Source: JBKEAJ01 sp047972135 (GTDB lineage Bacteria; Bacteroidota; Bacteroidia; Bacteroidales; Prolixibacteraceae). Taken from it: DNA of 36,445 nucleotides. Numbering within the stretch: position 1 is the stretch's first letter; every line of letters begins with the position of its first letter. The position numbers and the translations under genes were made by a program. The notes beneath the pieces are model-generated. The model saw nothing but the letters and a program-made list of their open reading frames with translations, was not told the DNA's origin and ran no database searches. Of this stretch, positions 24,179-33,015 are shown one piece after another. The stretch is from positions 1-36,445 of the forward strand of contig JBKEAJ010000088.1 in the NCBI GenBank assembly GCA_047972135.1. The letters are read 5' to 3'.

Positions 24179-25615
24179 TTATACGACAATCTCCCAATGC
24201 CCACCAAGCTTAGCACCAACACGCCTGATTATTCCCGCATCTTTCAACTTCGCAATATGATTCTCAACAGTCCTCGAAGTCTTTCCCGTCTCCTCTGCAA
24301 TCTGTTTTGCCGTGAAATTCGGATTATTTGAAATACAATCAAATGTTCTAGCTACTGCAACTCCGAAAACATTCCGACATCTCTCCGAAATCCTTCCGAA
24401 ATCCTTCCGAAGTCCTTCCGAAGTCCTTCCGAAATCTCCCTGAGACATATAAGTCTCTACGCCAGAACCAGCAGGGGGTTCATGCACCCTATCAACATTG
24501 CCAATATTCTCAGGATACCGCTTCTTAAACACAACAACCTCAACACCCCCGAACTTCTCACTAATCTCGGGTTCCGGCAATCCTGCATCCTTACAAGAAC
24601 TAATTATTTTCAAAGTCCCTCGCCCCCATGCATCAATATATCCAGCAAGAAAACAAGCCCTCGCAATCTTTGGATTTCGTGGAAGAGAAATATGCTCCAT
24701 ACGCAAATCCTCCACACTCAGACCCATCGGCAAAGCCCCCTCATTCCATATAGACAATCTATCATCATACACACGCATCTGAACATGCGCACCCATATAT
24801 GTCCTATGTATCATTGAATTTAAAAGCATCTCGCGCAGCGCATCAACGGGATACTCGCGATTCTCTATCCTGTGCATTCCCACAAAATCTATTGGGCGAA
24901 CCAAAAACTTATAATCCAACTGTTTCAACGCCTCGTTAAGCATATATATTATATTGCCTTCGATAATCTCATGGAATCTCAAATCTGTTGAATCCTTGCC
25001 AAACCGACCAATCTTTACCTGTATACTCGGATAAAACTGATTCGGGTCTTTGCCAAAAAGAACAACAGCACCACGCTTGAGCTTATCACCATCTGTAAGA
25101 CTCAGTTTTGCCAAAAGCTGCATCGTAGACAGACCGGATATATCAGGCATACGCCCCTTCGTCTTGCTCATTTCAATAAACGCAGCGACACTATCAACAT
25201 CAATATCATCAAGACTCGCTCTTTCATCAACTACATCATCCCATGTTCTATTTGCCTTTCTCAACAGAAACTCATTCAATCCAACTCCGGTAAGCTCTAC
25301 ATTAGTACTACCCGTACGAAAATAATAACGCCCACGTAACGAAACGGGAATAGTGCAAGGATCAACTATAATCTCAATATATTTACTCTTGCCCTCTTCT
25401 TGCAAATTTACACCGCATATAAGTCCCATAGAATTTCGTATCTTCTGAGGAATTACATCCATAAGTTTCTTATAAGCTCGCAAATGTACAATCTCGCCAA
25501 AATCATTCTTCCCAATAAACAAAATGCCTCCCTCAGCATTCGCAAATCCGCAAATCCACTTCAGGTGGTCATCATGCCATTCCCGCTTATATTCTATGTT
25601 TTGCTTTTCTGTCAT
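24179..25615 (-). CDS. Schlafen/AlbA_2-type regulator with GHKL-like domain and winged HTH
   Basis: A 478-residue protein. Residues about 1-110 form an AlbA_2 (Schlafen-type) DNA-binding domain: NIEYKREWHDDHLKWICGFA then NAEGGILFIG. Residues about 250-370 resemble the C-terminal HATPase-like region of the RecG-like regulators: DALREMLLNSMIHR, DRLSIWNEGALP and GRGTLKIISSCKDAGLP. A linker of about 25 residues is encoded by an 11-bp tandem repeat. The last 60 residues are a winged helix (FTAKQIAEETGKTSRTVENH). Such proteins are usually annotated as putative transcriptional regulators. Function is unknown. A -7 box lies at 25659-25666 (minus strand). Confidence 0.8.
   Translation of the reverse strand: MTEKQNIEYKREWHDDHLKWICGFANAEGGILFIGKNDFGEIVHLRAYKKLMDVIPQKIRNSMGLICGVNLQEEGKSKYIEIIVDPCTIPVSLRGRYYFRTGSTNVELTGVGLNEFLLRKANRTWDDVVDERASLDDIDVDSVAAFIEMSKTKGRMPDISGLSTMQLLAKLSLTDGDKLKRGAVVLFGKDPNQFYPSIQVKIGRFGKDSTDLRFHEIIEGNIIYMLNEALKQLDYKFLVRPIDFVGMHRIENREYPVDALREMLLNSMIHRTYMGAHVQMRVYDDRLSIWNEGALPMGLSVEDLRMEHISLPRNPKIARACFLAGYIDAWGRGTLKIISSCKDAGLPEPEISEKFGGVEVVVFKKRYPENIGNVDRVHEPPAGSGVETYMSQGDFGRTSEGLRKDFGRISERCRNVFGVAVARTFDCISNNPNFTAKQIAEETGKTSRTVENHIAKLKDAGIIRRVGAKLGGHWEIVV
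24359..24435 (-). repeat. 11-bp tandem repeat inside the AlbA_2 regulator gene
   Basis: Four near-perfect 11-bp units (plus strand CCTTCCGAAAT or CCTTCCGAAGT) occupy 24392-24435. They are preceded by three increasingly degenerate units back to about 24359. Because 11 is not a multiple of three, loss or gain of one unit shifts the frame. Both alternative frames stop within about 10 codons downstream, removing the C-terminal winged helix. Confidence 0.9.
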
Positions 25616-25658
25616 TAGTCTATTTTGGACGTTCGTAGCAATGTACTAAAACAAGCTA

Positions 25659-25666
25659 CAAAGATA
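25659..25666 (-). promoter_or_regulatory. -7 box of the AlbA_2 regulator gene
   Basis: The minus strand reads TATCTTTG, matching TAnnTTTG, 44 bp before the start codon. No well-placed -33 element is seen. Confidence 0.4.
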
Positions 25667-25710
25667 ACAAACACAAGGCACTTAGAGCTTACAATCAGAT
25701 AAAATCATTG

Positions 25711-26349
25711 TTAATCTATTCTTTTATCATTGCCATCCTGTGAAATCTCGGGGAAAGAAACCCTGTATCTTACAATAAAAGTACGCACAACTATTATAAA
25801 CAATATAGGGACAAACTGAGTAATAACATAGGGAGCCTCCAAATAATAAAAAGCCATGTACATAGCCCCACCGACAATGCTGACAGTGGCGTAAATCTCT
25901 TTTTGAAATATCACAGGTATCTCATTGACAAAAATATCACGAAGGATGCCTCCCATACAACCCGTAACAGTACCCAAAATTATACAGCTTATCACCGTAA
26001 GCTCACTCTGAATACCTATTTCAACACCTACCACCGTGAACATGGCTAAACCAATAGTGTCGAAAACCATAAGAGGCTTCAAGAGCTGATTGAGCTTCTT
26101 CCGGTACATAATCGCAAAGATGCTCCCTGCCAATATGGAGTAGGTGTACATGGGGTCTACCAACCAAAAAACCGTCTTGTTAGCAAGTATATCCCTCGTT
26201 GTTCCGCCTCCTACGGCTGTAATAAAGCCGATTATCAGAATGCCGAAAGCATCAAAGCGCTTTGCCATGGCAGTCAATGCGCCTGATATAGACATGGCAA
26301 AAGTTCCTACTACAAATATGATAGTGTAGACTATCTCTATTGAATCCAT
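25711..26349 (-). CDS. TRIC-type (UPF0126) trimeric cation channel protein
   Basis: A 212-residue integral membrane protein made of two similar halves, as in bacterial TRIC channels. AISGALTAMAKRFDAFGI and FITAVGGGTTRDIL in the first half are echoed by FDTIGLAMFTVVG and TGCMGGILRDIF in the second. The glycine-rich GGGTTRD and GGILRD motifs are the family hallmarks. Seven membrane segments are expected. I use the ATG at 26349, because a -7 box at 26368-26375 rules out the upstream ATG at 26370. It lies just downstream of porX on the same strand. Confidence 0.9.
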   Translation of the reverse strand: MDSIEIVYTIIFVVGTFAMSISGALTAMAKRFDAFGILIIGFITAVGGGTTRDILANKTVFWLVDPMYTYSILAGSIFAIMYRKKLNQLLKPLMVFDTIGLAMFTVVGVEIGIQSELTVISCIILGTVTGCMGGILRDIFVNEIPVIFQKEIYATVSIVGGAMYMAFYYLEAPYVITQFVPILFIIVVRTFIVRYRVSFPEISQDGNDKRID

Positions 26350-26367
26350 CCTTTTATTTTGATGGCG

Positions 26368-26375
26368 CAAATGTA
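26368..26375 (-). promoter_or_regulatory. -7 box of the TRIC-channel gene
   Basis: The minus strand reads TACATTTG, matching TAnnTTTG. The predicted transcript start near 26361 lies downstream of the alternative ATG at 26370 and supports initiation at 26349. Confidence 0.45.
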
Positions 26376-26383
26376 GTAATTTT

Positions 26384-27940
26384 TTATTTCGGTTCGAGAG
26401 TGATAATGGGGATTATCATCTCCTCCATCGACACACCACCGTGCTGAAAAGTGTCTTTATAGTAGTTGGCGTAATAATTATAGTTGTTGGGATATGCCAG
26501 AAAATCATTGTTCTCCGCAAAGATATAGGCAGTACTAACATTGCGAGTCGGCAAAAAAGCATCTTTAGGACGATGAACATCAAACACCTTCTTCTGATTA
26601 TAAGCAAGGTTCTTGCCTAGTTTATACCGCAGATTTGTATTCGTTTCTCTGTCGCCCACCACCTTGATGGGATTTTCTACCCTTATCGAACCATGGTCGG
26701 TGGTGAGAACCACCTTAACCTTCTCATCTGCAAGCCGTTTCATCAAATCCAACAAGGTAGAGTTTCTAAACCAACTGTCGGTCAGCGACCTATACGCCTT
26801 CTCATCGTTAGCAAGCTCCTTTATCATCTCCATCTCAGTGCGTGCATGCGACATAATATCAACAAAGTTCACCACCAAAACAGACAGGTCGTTGGCAAGT
26901 ATATTCTTCATGTTGTCGAGAATTCTGCCCCCTGCCTTGATGTTGGTAATCTTATCGAAAAAAAGCGACTCCGAACGGCGAAACCTCTCCAACTGCTTGC
27001 GCAGCAATGCTTCCTCGTGCTGATTCTTATGCCCATCATTATCATCATCCTCCCACATATCGGGATACAAACGTTCTATTTCCGACGGCATCAGCCCTGC
27101 AAAGATTGCGTTGCGTGCATACATCGTCGCTGTGGGCAAAATACTTGTATACAAACCCTCGTCAAGGGTTCTGTAATAAGGACTTAAGGAGCTACTAATG
27201 GTGCGATATTGGTCGTAGCGCAGATTATCGACCACCAACACAAACACCTTATCACCCTTATCCAACAAAGGAAAAACCGTCTTCTTAAACAAATCGTGAG
27301 ACATAATAGGGCGAGACTCATCCTCTTCCTTAAACCACGACAGATAATTACGCCTGATAAAACGACTAAAAGCATGGTTGGCACTCTCCTTCTGCATTTT
27401 CAAAACCTCATCCATAGTGGACTCCTGAGTGCTACTCAACTCTATCTCCCAATGCACAAGTTTACGATAGAGGCTCTTCCAATCATCCATGCTCATGTTA
27501 TCGGAAATCTCCATGCCAATCTTAGTAAATTCCGACTGATAGGCAGAAGTGGTTGCTTGAGTAACTAGTTTATCTTGGTCGATATTTTTCTTGATTGTTA
27601 GCAGTATCTGCTTCGGATTGACCGGCTTTATTAGATAATCAGCTATTTTTGAGCCTATTGCATCTTCCATTATGGTTTCCTCCTCGCTCTTGGTTATCAT
27701 AACTACCGGTATCTCGGGCTTAATCTTTTTTATCTCTCCAAGAGTTTCAATGCCTGTCATTCCGGGCATATTTTCGTCAAGAAAGATAATATCAAAATAC
27801 TCAGCTTTTACAATGTCTAAAGCATCGTGTCCGTTCATTGCCGTTTCAACCTCAAAGTCTTTTTGTGTCAGAAATAAGATGTGAGCTTTCAATAAATCTA
27901 TCTCATCATCTACCCAAAGTATCCGTGTTTTGTTTGTCAT
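26384..27940 (-). CDS. porX: PorX: response regulator with PglZ phosphodiesterase domain, T9SS regulator
   Basis: A 518-residue protein. Residues 1-120 are a receiver domain with acidic pocket WVDDE, phospho-acceptor Asp55 in IIFLDENMPG and Lys105 in YLIKPVNP. After a helical linker, residues about 215-518 form a PglZ/alkaline-phosphatase-superfamily domain with VVDNLRYDQ, the nucleophile region TSILPTATMYARN and the metal-binding VLTTDHGSIRV. PorX controls expression and function of the type IX secretion system and hydrolyses oligonucleotides in studied relatives. No PorY-type kinase lies beside it. A predicted T9SS cargo gene lies divergently 183 bp away. Confidence 0.95.
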   Translation of the reverse strand: MTNKTRILWVDDEIDLLKAHILFLTQKDFEVETAMNGHDALDIVKAEYFDIIFLDENMPGMTGIETLGEIKKIKPEIPVVMITKSEEETIMEDAIGSKIADYLIKPVNPKQILLTIKKNIDQDKLVTQATTSAYQSEFTKIGMEISDNMSMDDWKSLYRKLVHWEIELSSTQESTMDEVLKMQKESANHAFSRFIRRNYLSWFKEEDESRPIMSHDLFKKTVFPLLDKGDKVFVLVVDNLRYDQYRTISSSLSPYYRTLDEGLYTSILPTATMYARNAIFAGLMPSEIERLYPDMWEDDDNDGHKNQHEEALLRKQLERFRRSESLFFDKITNIKAGGRILDNMKNILANDLSVLVVNFVDIMSHARTEMEMIKELANDEKAYRSLTDSWFRNSTLLDLMKRLADEKVKVVLTTDHGSIRVENPIKVVGDRETNTNLRYKLGKNLAYNQKKVFDVHRPKDAFLPTRNVSTAYIFAENNDFLAYPNNYNYYANYYKDTFQHGGVSMEEMIIPIITLEPK

Positions 27941-28077
27941 TTTGTTTTATTCGTTTTGTCTATTGATTATAACTGAATATTTACCATAAAAGTATGAACC
28001 TCGAGCTTTTTATCGCTTTTTAATTCAAATCCATATTATTATGACACCTTTATGAGGGATTTGTTTAAGATATTGAG

Positions 28078-28085
28078 TATTTTTG
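28078..28085 (+). promoter_or_regulatory. -7 box upstream of the PNGase F-like gene
   Basis: TATTTTTG matches TAnnTTTG, 38 bp before the ATG at 28124. No clear -33 element is seen at the correct spacing, which may indicate activator dependence. Confidence 0.45.
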
Positions 28086-28123
28086 CAGAATATTGATGAT
28101 TATAAATAGACAATACTGATTAG

Positions 28124-30082
28124 TTGATGAAAAAATTACACTCCCTACCCATTTTAATACTAGCGTTGCTGATGTCATGCACCGCTAGCAGTGATGAGCT
28201 AAAAACCGAGAACATCGTATCGCACAACAATATTACAGTAGTAACCAACCCAAAAAAGGGAACAAACCCTTATCCCCAATGGACTGTATTCCCCGATAAA
28301 GACAAGAAAATCAGGCGCATAGTGATGAATGTAACACTGGGCACTCCCGACTCTTTGCCAACCGCCCATTGGGACTACTGCGATCATATCAACATACTGC
28401 GAGTAGGCGGTGTTAATGGAGAGTCTAAAGGCTATGAAATGGGCAGAATGCTGACACCCTATGGAAGTATCTACAGCGAAGGCTGGAAGTTTAAGTGGTC
28501 TGCCGATGTCAGCGATTTTGCCGATATCCTCCGCGACAGTGTGGAGATTGAATATATGCACTCCGGATACGAACCGACAACAGTAGGCTGGTCTTTGACA
28601 ATAGACTTTGACATCACCTACGGCGAGCCCCATATTGAGCAGCTCGGAATGGACAAACTCTGGTATGGCAATTTTGTGTACGGAGACTCCACCAAGCCTT
28701 TTGAGGAGCAAGTGAAACCATATGAGTTTACTATGCCCGAAGGTGCAGAAATAGCACGAATGAGACTGCAACACACTGGACATGGAATGGACAGAACACG
28801 AGGCTGCAGCGAGTTTTGCAGCCGATGGCGAAGAATTTACCTCGACGACAAAATCGTACAAGAAAAAGACCTGTGGAAGAATTGTGGCGACAACCCCCTC
28901 TATCCCCAAGGTGGAACGTGGATATTCGACAGAGCCCTCTGGTGTCCCGGCGACCTTCAAGAACCCGACATTATCAATACATATCCATCGCAAGGTGCTA
29001 AACACTCTATAAAAATGGAGATGGAACCATATCAAACAGAAAACGTGAAGCAACCAAAAGAAAACATCAGATCCATGATTTTCTATTTCTCTGCTCCCAA
29101 AAACAAAAACGACGTGCTACTCGAAGAAATCCTGAAACCCAATAAAGACCCCTTCTACAATAGACTCAATCCTGCAATTAGAAATCCGAAGATAAAAATC
29201 CGAAATCTTGGTAGCTCACCGCTTACTAGCCTGACTATCAAATACTACTTCCTTGCAAACGGACAACAATACAGCGAAAACGAATATCAGTGGACGGGCA
29301 ACTTGGCATACTACGAAAGTGAAATCATTGACCTGCCCGGAATTATTGATGCCGAAAGAAACAAACAAAACGCCTTTGAAGTAGAATGCATACAACCTAA
29401 CGGACAAGCAGATGCATGGAAAGGCGACAATAAAAAAGTGGTGGATTTCGACCCCCCAATGGAAATGCCCAATAAATTTGTTATCCAATACAAAACCAAC
29501 GCCACACCCGAGGAGAACTTCATAGAGCTGAGAGACGAGAACGACAACGTGATATACAGCAAAATGCCACAGGATGTCAAACCAAACACCATATACAACG
29601 ATACGGTAACTATGCCTAACGGCGTTACAGGCGGCGAGCTAACACTTATAGACACCGCCGGACAAGGTCTCGAATTTTGGTATTTAGTAAAACAAGGATA
29701 CGGATTCCTGAGAGTATTGGACACAAGCGGCAGAATGATACACGAGTTTGAAAAAGACTGCGGCGACGGCGAAAAGCTGGCATTTAGCGTCTCTAACTCT
29801 TTCGACATTAATAAGTTAAAACCTCAATATTCATTTACCGTTTTCCCGAAGCGAGTGAAAGACAAGTTTATCGTAAACGTACACTCCGACACTCCCGACT
29901 CCGAAATGGAAGTGCGCTTCCTCCAATTTGGTAAAACCATAAAATCGTACAAGTATCCGAAAATTGATAAAGATGAATACGAATACAATATTGACGATAT
30001 AGGAGACGGCAGATACATAGTAGAAATATTTGTCGACGGCGAGAGGAAATTCAAAACACGGATTAATAAGAGTAAAGAATAG
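28124..30082 (+). CDS. PNGase F-like N-glycan amidase with T9SS-like C-terminal domain
   Basis: A 652-residue secreted protein. The signal sequence ends in a lipobox-like LLMSC (Cys19). Residues about 50-165 and 175-300 match the two jelly-roll domains of peptide-N-glycosidase F. The clearest signs are WDYCDH (Asp84), MGRMLTPYG, SLTIDFDITYG, RGCSEFCSRW (Glu230) and TWIFDRALWCPGD, which parallel the conserved RGCAEWC and DRAGWCPG of the characterised enzyme. It would cleave N-glycans from asparagine. The last 85 residues resemble a type A T9SS sorting domain (FTVFPKRVKDKFIVNV then GDGRYIVEIFVDG). The sensor kinase gene follows by 7 bp. Enzymatic activity is inference. Confidence 0.75.
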   Translation: MMKKLHSLPILILALLMSCTASSDELKTENIVSHNNITVVTNPKKGTNPYPQWTVFPDKDKKIRRIVMNVTLGTPDSLPTAHWDYCDHINILRVGGVNGESKGYEMGRMLTPYGSIYSEGWKFKWSADVSDFADILRDSVEIEYMHSGYEPTTVGWSLTIDFDITYGEPHIEQLGMDKLWYGNFVYGDSTKPFEEQVKPYEFTMPEGAEIARMRLQHTGHGMDRTRGCSEFCSRWRRIYLDDKIVQEKDLWKNCGDNPLYPQGGTWIFDRALWCPGDLQEPDIINTYPSQGAKHSIKMEMEPYQTENVKQPKENIRSMIFYFSAPKNKNDVLLEEILKPNKDPFYNRLNPAIRNPKIKIRNLGSSPLTSLTIKYYFLANGQQYSENEYQWTGNLAYYESEIIDLPGIIDAERNKQNAFEVECIQPNGQADAWKGDNKKVVDFDPPMEMPNKFVIQYKTNATPEENFIELRDENDNVIYSKMPQDVKPNTIYNDTVTMPNGVTGGELTLIDTAGQGLEFWYLVKQGYGFLRVLDTSGRMIHEFEKDCGDGEKLAFSVSNSFDINKLKPQYSFTVFPKRVKDKFIVNVHSDTPDSEMEVRFLQFGKTIKSYKYPKIDKDEYEYNIDDIGDGRYIVEIFVDGERKFKTRINKSKE

Positions 30083-30089
30083 TTGACTG

Positions 30090-32885
30090 ATGGCAAAGAC
30101 CTGGGTTAAAAATATTGTCTACTGCTGTGTTTTGTCAGTTCTGATACTATCCGGCATTGAGGTCTTTGCACAAAATCTTCCATTCAACCGTTTTTCTATT
30201 AAAGATGGACTCCCAAACAATCAGGTATTTGCTCTTGACGAAGATACTCAAGGCTTTCTTTGGGTGGGGACTTATGAAGGTCTGTGCCGCTTTGATGGGC
30301 ACAACTTCAAGGACTTTAGTAGCATTTCCCCCATACTCCGAAATAGGATTGCAGGAATTACAGCCTACAACGACTCTCTTTTTGTTACCTCGTCTAGTGG
30401 TATTGCCATAGTGCACAAGGGCAAGGCTGACAACTACCCTTTTCCCGAGCATCTGAAAAATAAATTTGTTTATGTTGACAGAGCCATATACCACAAAGAC
30501 AAAATCTATCTTAAAATCAAACACCAAAAACCGACAGTATTCGACATCAACACCGGCAACTACTCCGAAAATAACTCAAAATTCGAAAAGTCTATCGATA
30601 CCAACAAAATAGAAACTTGGACAGTTTATGAAACACGCAATGACAGCCTGCTGGTGAGAGTTTATTCTCCTGACAACAAAGAGATACAGAAATATATTTA
30701 TTATGTGGAAAATGACACCATATACCAGACTGATGAACTTTGGACAAAATTCCCCTACGATTTCAGGAAGACTCTGATACCGGAATTTCATAAGATGATA
30801 AAGGACAAAGTACTGCCACTATCGCAAATCGAAATTAACCACGAACTAGAAGACTCTAAAGGCAGTATATGGGCAGGAACAGAACAAGGACTGTATCAAA
30901 TACCATCTTTAGCCTTTGAGTATTTCACTCCCGACGACGGCATGCCTAACTATGTGTGGGCCATCGCACAAGACCTAAAAAATAATATGTGGTTTAGCTC
31001 GTGGGGAAACGGTCTGGCAAAATACAACGGCAAGAAGTTTGTTTCTTGCGACGCCCTGAACACCAAAAAATACTATATGGGGGCAGCTCAGACCAACAAC
31101 GGTTTCTTGTTGCCCGCAAGTGGCGAAGTGACAGAATATAACAATGGCAAATGGACGAAACTACCAATCCCCCAAGACCAATATCTGTACGCATACAATG
31201 ACAGCGCTGAAAACCGCCAGCTATTTGCAGGAGTAAAAGCGCTGGTAGTGAGAGAGCCCGACACCATAAAAGTATTTCCCAACAACGAACATGATGCTTT
31301 CCTATTCCTCGGAATAGTGAAAGACAAGAAAGGACGCTACTGGATGGGAAACAGCAAAGGCGCTCGCCGGTTTAAGAATGACAAATATGTAGATGTCGAT
31401 TCAGACGAAATATCTATGGAAACCGGATTTAGATGCTGTGATATCGACAATAAACAAAACCTTTGGTTTGGCGGCAATGAGCTTATAGTCTACAAGTACC
31501 AGTCGGCAGATACAATATCGTTCCCCGAGCTCTCCTCAATCGCTTTTCTAAAAAACTACAAAGACTCGCTGATGCTTGTGGGCTGCGAGCTGGGACTAGG
31601 CATTATAGATCTACATAAGTATTATGCCAAACATAACAACTACTTCCGTTTCATTGGTGAAGATGACGGATTTAGAGGAGAAAGCTGCGGCCAAAATGGC
31701 TGTTTCATCGACAACGAGGGCATTGTTTGGTTCACCACATCGCAATATGTAAACAAACTTGACATCGACAAGTTGACTTTAAACTCCCTGCAGCCAAACC
31801 TATATTTTAAAAAACTCAAAACCGCCAAAGACGACCTACTATGGAAAGAGGTGTCCATAGAAAATGCCAACAACGACAGCTCCAGAATATTACACTACCC
31901 CACCAACAACGTACAAATAGACTACGACGTAATTAACCTAAAACACAGCACTGCCATCCGATTCAGATACATGCTGGAAGGACAAGGCAACAAATGGTCG
32001 GAATTGGTAGAGGATAAAAGCATTACATACACCAACCTAAAACCAGGAAAATATACTTTCAATGTGCAAGCTCTCAATCCACTTATCGAAAGCGAAGTCA
32101 ATACAATGCAGCTTAGCTTTACAATCCGCCCTGCTTATTGGCAAAAAAACTGGGTGCACATACTGTTCGCGTTGATATTTCTTTCTACTCTGTTTTTCAT
32201 CTTGAAATATTACTACGACAACAAACGCAAACGTGCCCTGATAATGCAGAATCAGCAACATGAGCTAAACAACCTGCAAGTGGCAAATATCAAAAGCCAG
32301 TTGAACCCCCATTTCATCTTCAATATGCTCAACAACATTGGCTACGACATGCGCCAAGATAAAGAAAATGCCTACTACTACCTTGCAAAAATGAGTAAGC
32401 TGATACGAGAAACAATGGAACATTCCGAAACACCTGTAAAAACACTCGGCGAAGAGCTCAATTTTGTAGAAAACTTCCTTAGCCTCCAAAAATACCGCTT
32501 TGCCGACAGGCTAAACTACACTATTGAAATAGACGAAAACGTTGACACAAATAGGGATATTCCAAAGATGATAATACAAATCCTTGTCGAAAATGCGCTG
32601 ATACACGGCATTGAAAAACTCCAAGTCGAAGGCAAACTCTCACTCTTTGTATCAGAAAATGCTGACAGACTACTAATTACAGTGCAAGACAATGGTGTGG
32701 GCTTTAACACAGAATCACTAGAAGATGTAAGCGGAACTGGGATACGAAACATAAACAAGATTCTGGCAATATACAATAGGTATAATAACGACAATGCTAA
32801 ACTAACAATACTTTCGACCCTGCAAAAGGGCACTAAAGCACAAATATGCATACCTTCGGTATATCGCTTCAAATTTTCAAAATAA
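30090..32885 (+). CDS. Propeller sensor histidine kinase (LytS/YehU-type)
   Basis: A 931-residue membrane sensor. A signal peptide or anchor is followed by two-component-regulator propeller repeats, for example FSIKDGLPNNQVFALDEDTQ then GFLWVGTYEGL, GSIWAGTEQGLYQ, NNMWFSSWGNGLAKYNG and GRYWMGNSKGARRF. Next comes a Y_Y_Y domain around residues 615-685, a transmembrane helix (HILFALIFLSTLFFILKYY) and a His_kinase domain. The phospho-acceptor is His741 in QLNPHFIFN, followed by a HATPase domain (ILVENALIHG, QDNGVGF, GTGIRNI). It pairs with the LytTR regulator downstream and probably senses a periplasmic ligand such as glycan. No REC or AraC domain is fused. Confidence 0.92.
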   Translation: MAKTWVKNIVYCCVLSVLILSGIEVFAQNLPFNRFSIKDGLPNNQVFALDEDTQGFLWVGTYEGLCRFDGHNFKDFSSISPILRNRIAGITAYNDSLFVTSSSGIAIVHKGKADNYPFPEHLKNKFVYVDRAIYHKDKIYLKIKHQKPTVFDINTGNYSENNSKFEKSIDTNKIETWTVYETRNDSLLVRVYSPDNKEIQKYIYYVENDTIYQTDELWTKFPYDFRKTLIPEFHKMIKDKVLPLSQIEINHELEDSKGSIWAGTEQGLYQIPSLAFEYFTPDDGMPNYVWAIAQDLKNNMWFSSWGNGLAKYNGKKFVSCDALNTKKYYMGAAQTNNGFLLPASGEVTEYNNGKWTKLPIPQDQYLYAYNDSAENRQLFAGVKALVVREPDTIKVFPNNEHDAFLFLGIVKDKKGRYWMGNSKGARRFKNDKYVDVDSDEISMETGFRCCDIDNKQNLWFGGNELIVYKYQSADTISFPELSSIAFLKNYKDSLMLVGCELGLGIIDLHKYYAKHNNYFRFIGEDDGFRGESCGQNGCFIDNEGIVWFTTSQYVNKLDIDKLTLNSLQPNLYFKKLKTAKDDLLWKEVSIENANNDSSRILHYPTNNVQIDYDVINLKHSTAIRFRYMLEGQGNKWSELVEDKSITYTNLKPGKYTFNVQALNPLIESEVNTMQLSFTIRPAYWQKNWVHILFALIFLSTLFFILKYYYDNKRKRALIMQNQQHELNNLQVANIKSQLNPHFIFNMLNNIGYDMRQDKENAYYYLAKMSKLIRETMEHSETPVKTLGEELNFVENFLSLQKYRFADRLNYTIEIDENVDTNRDIPKMIIQILVENALIHGIEKLQVEGKLSLFVSENADRLLITVQDNGVGFNTESLEDVSGTGIRNINKILAIYNRYNNDNAKLTILSTLQKGTKAQICIPSVYRFKFSK

Positions 32886-32892
32886 TGCTAAC

Positions 32893-32923
32893 TTTGTAAA
32901 ATCAGAAGACTTTTATATATTTG
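32893..32923 (+). promoter_or_regulatory. Promoter of the LytTR regulator gene
   Basis: TTTG (32893-32896), then 19 bp, then TATATTTG (32916-32923) is a perfect match to the TTTG-N19-TAnnTTTG consensus. The leader to the ATG at 33016 is about 85 nt. It gives the regulator a promoter independent of the kinase gene. Confidence 0.7.
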
Positions 32924-33015
32924 GACAGATAACACTAAACAAACATGCTTTTTAATGATGAATTTAGTGCTTAAGGATAAATGAAACAGCCAAATAAATA
33001 AAATATTTTAATATT

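Noticed and set aside
24359..24435. CRISPR array
   Set aside because: The units are 11 bp, directly abutting with no spacers, and inside a coding frame.
28199..29053. 284-codon frame on the minus strand opposite the PNGase F-like gene
   Set aside because: It is antisense to a protein with clear family motifs, and its own translation is Cys/His/Phe-rich without any recognisable domain.
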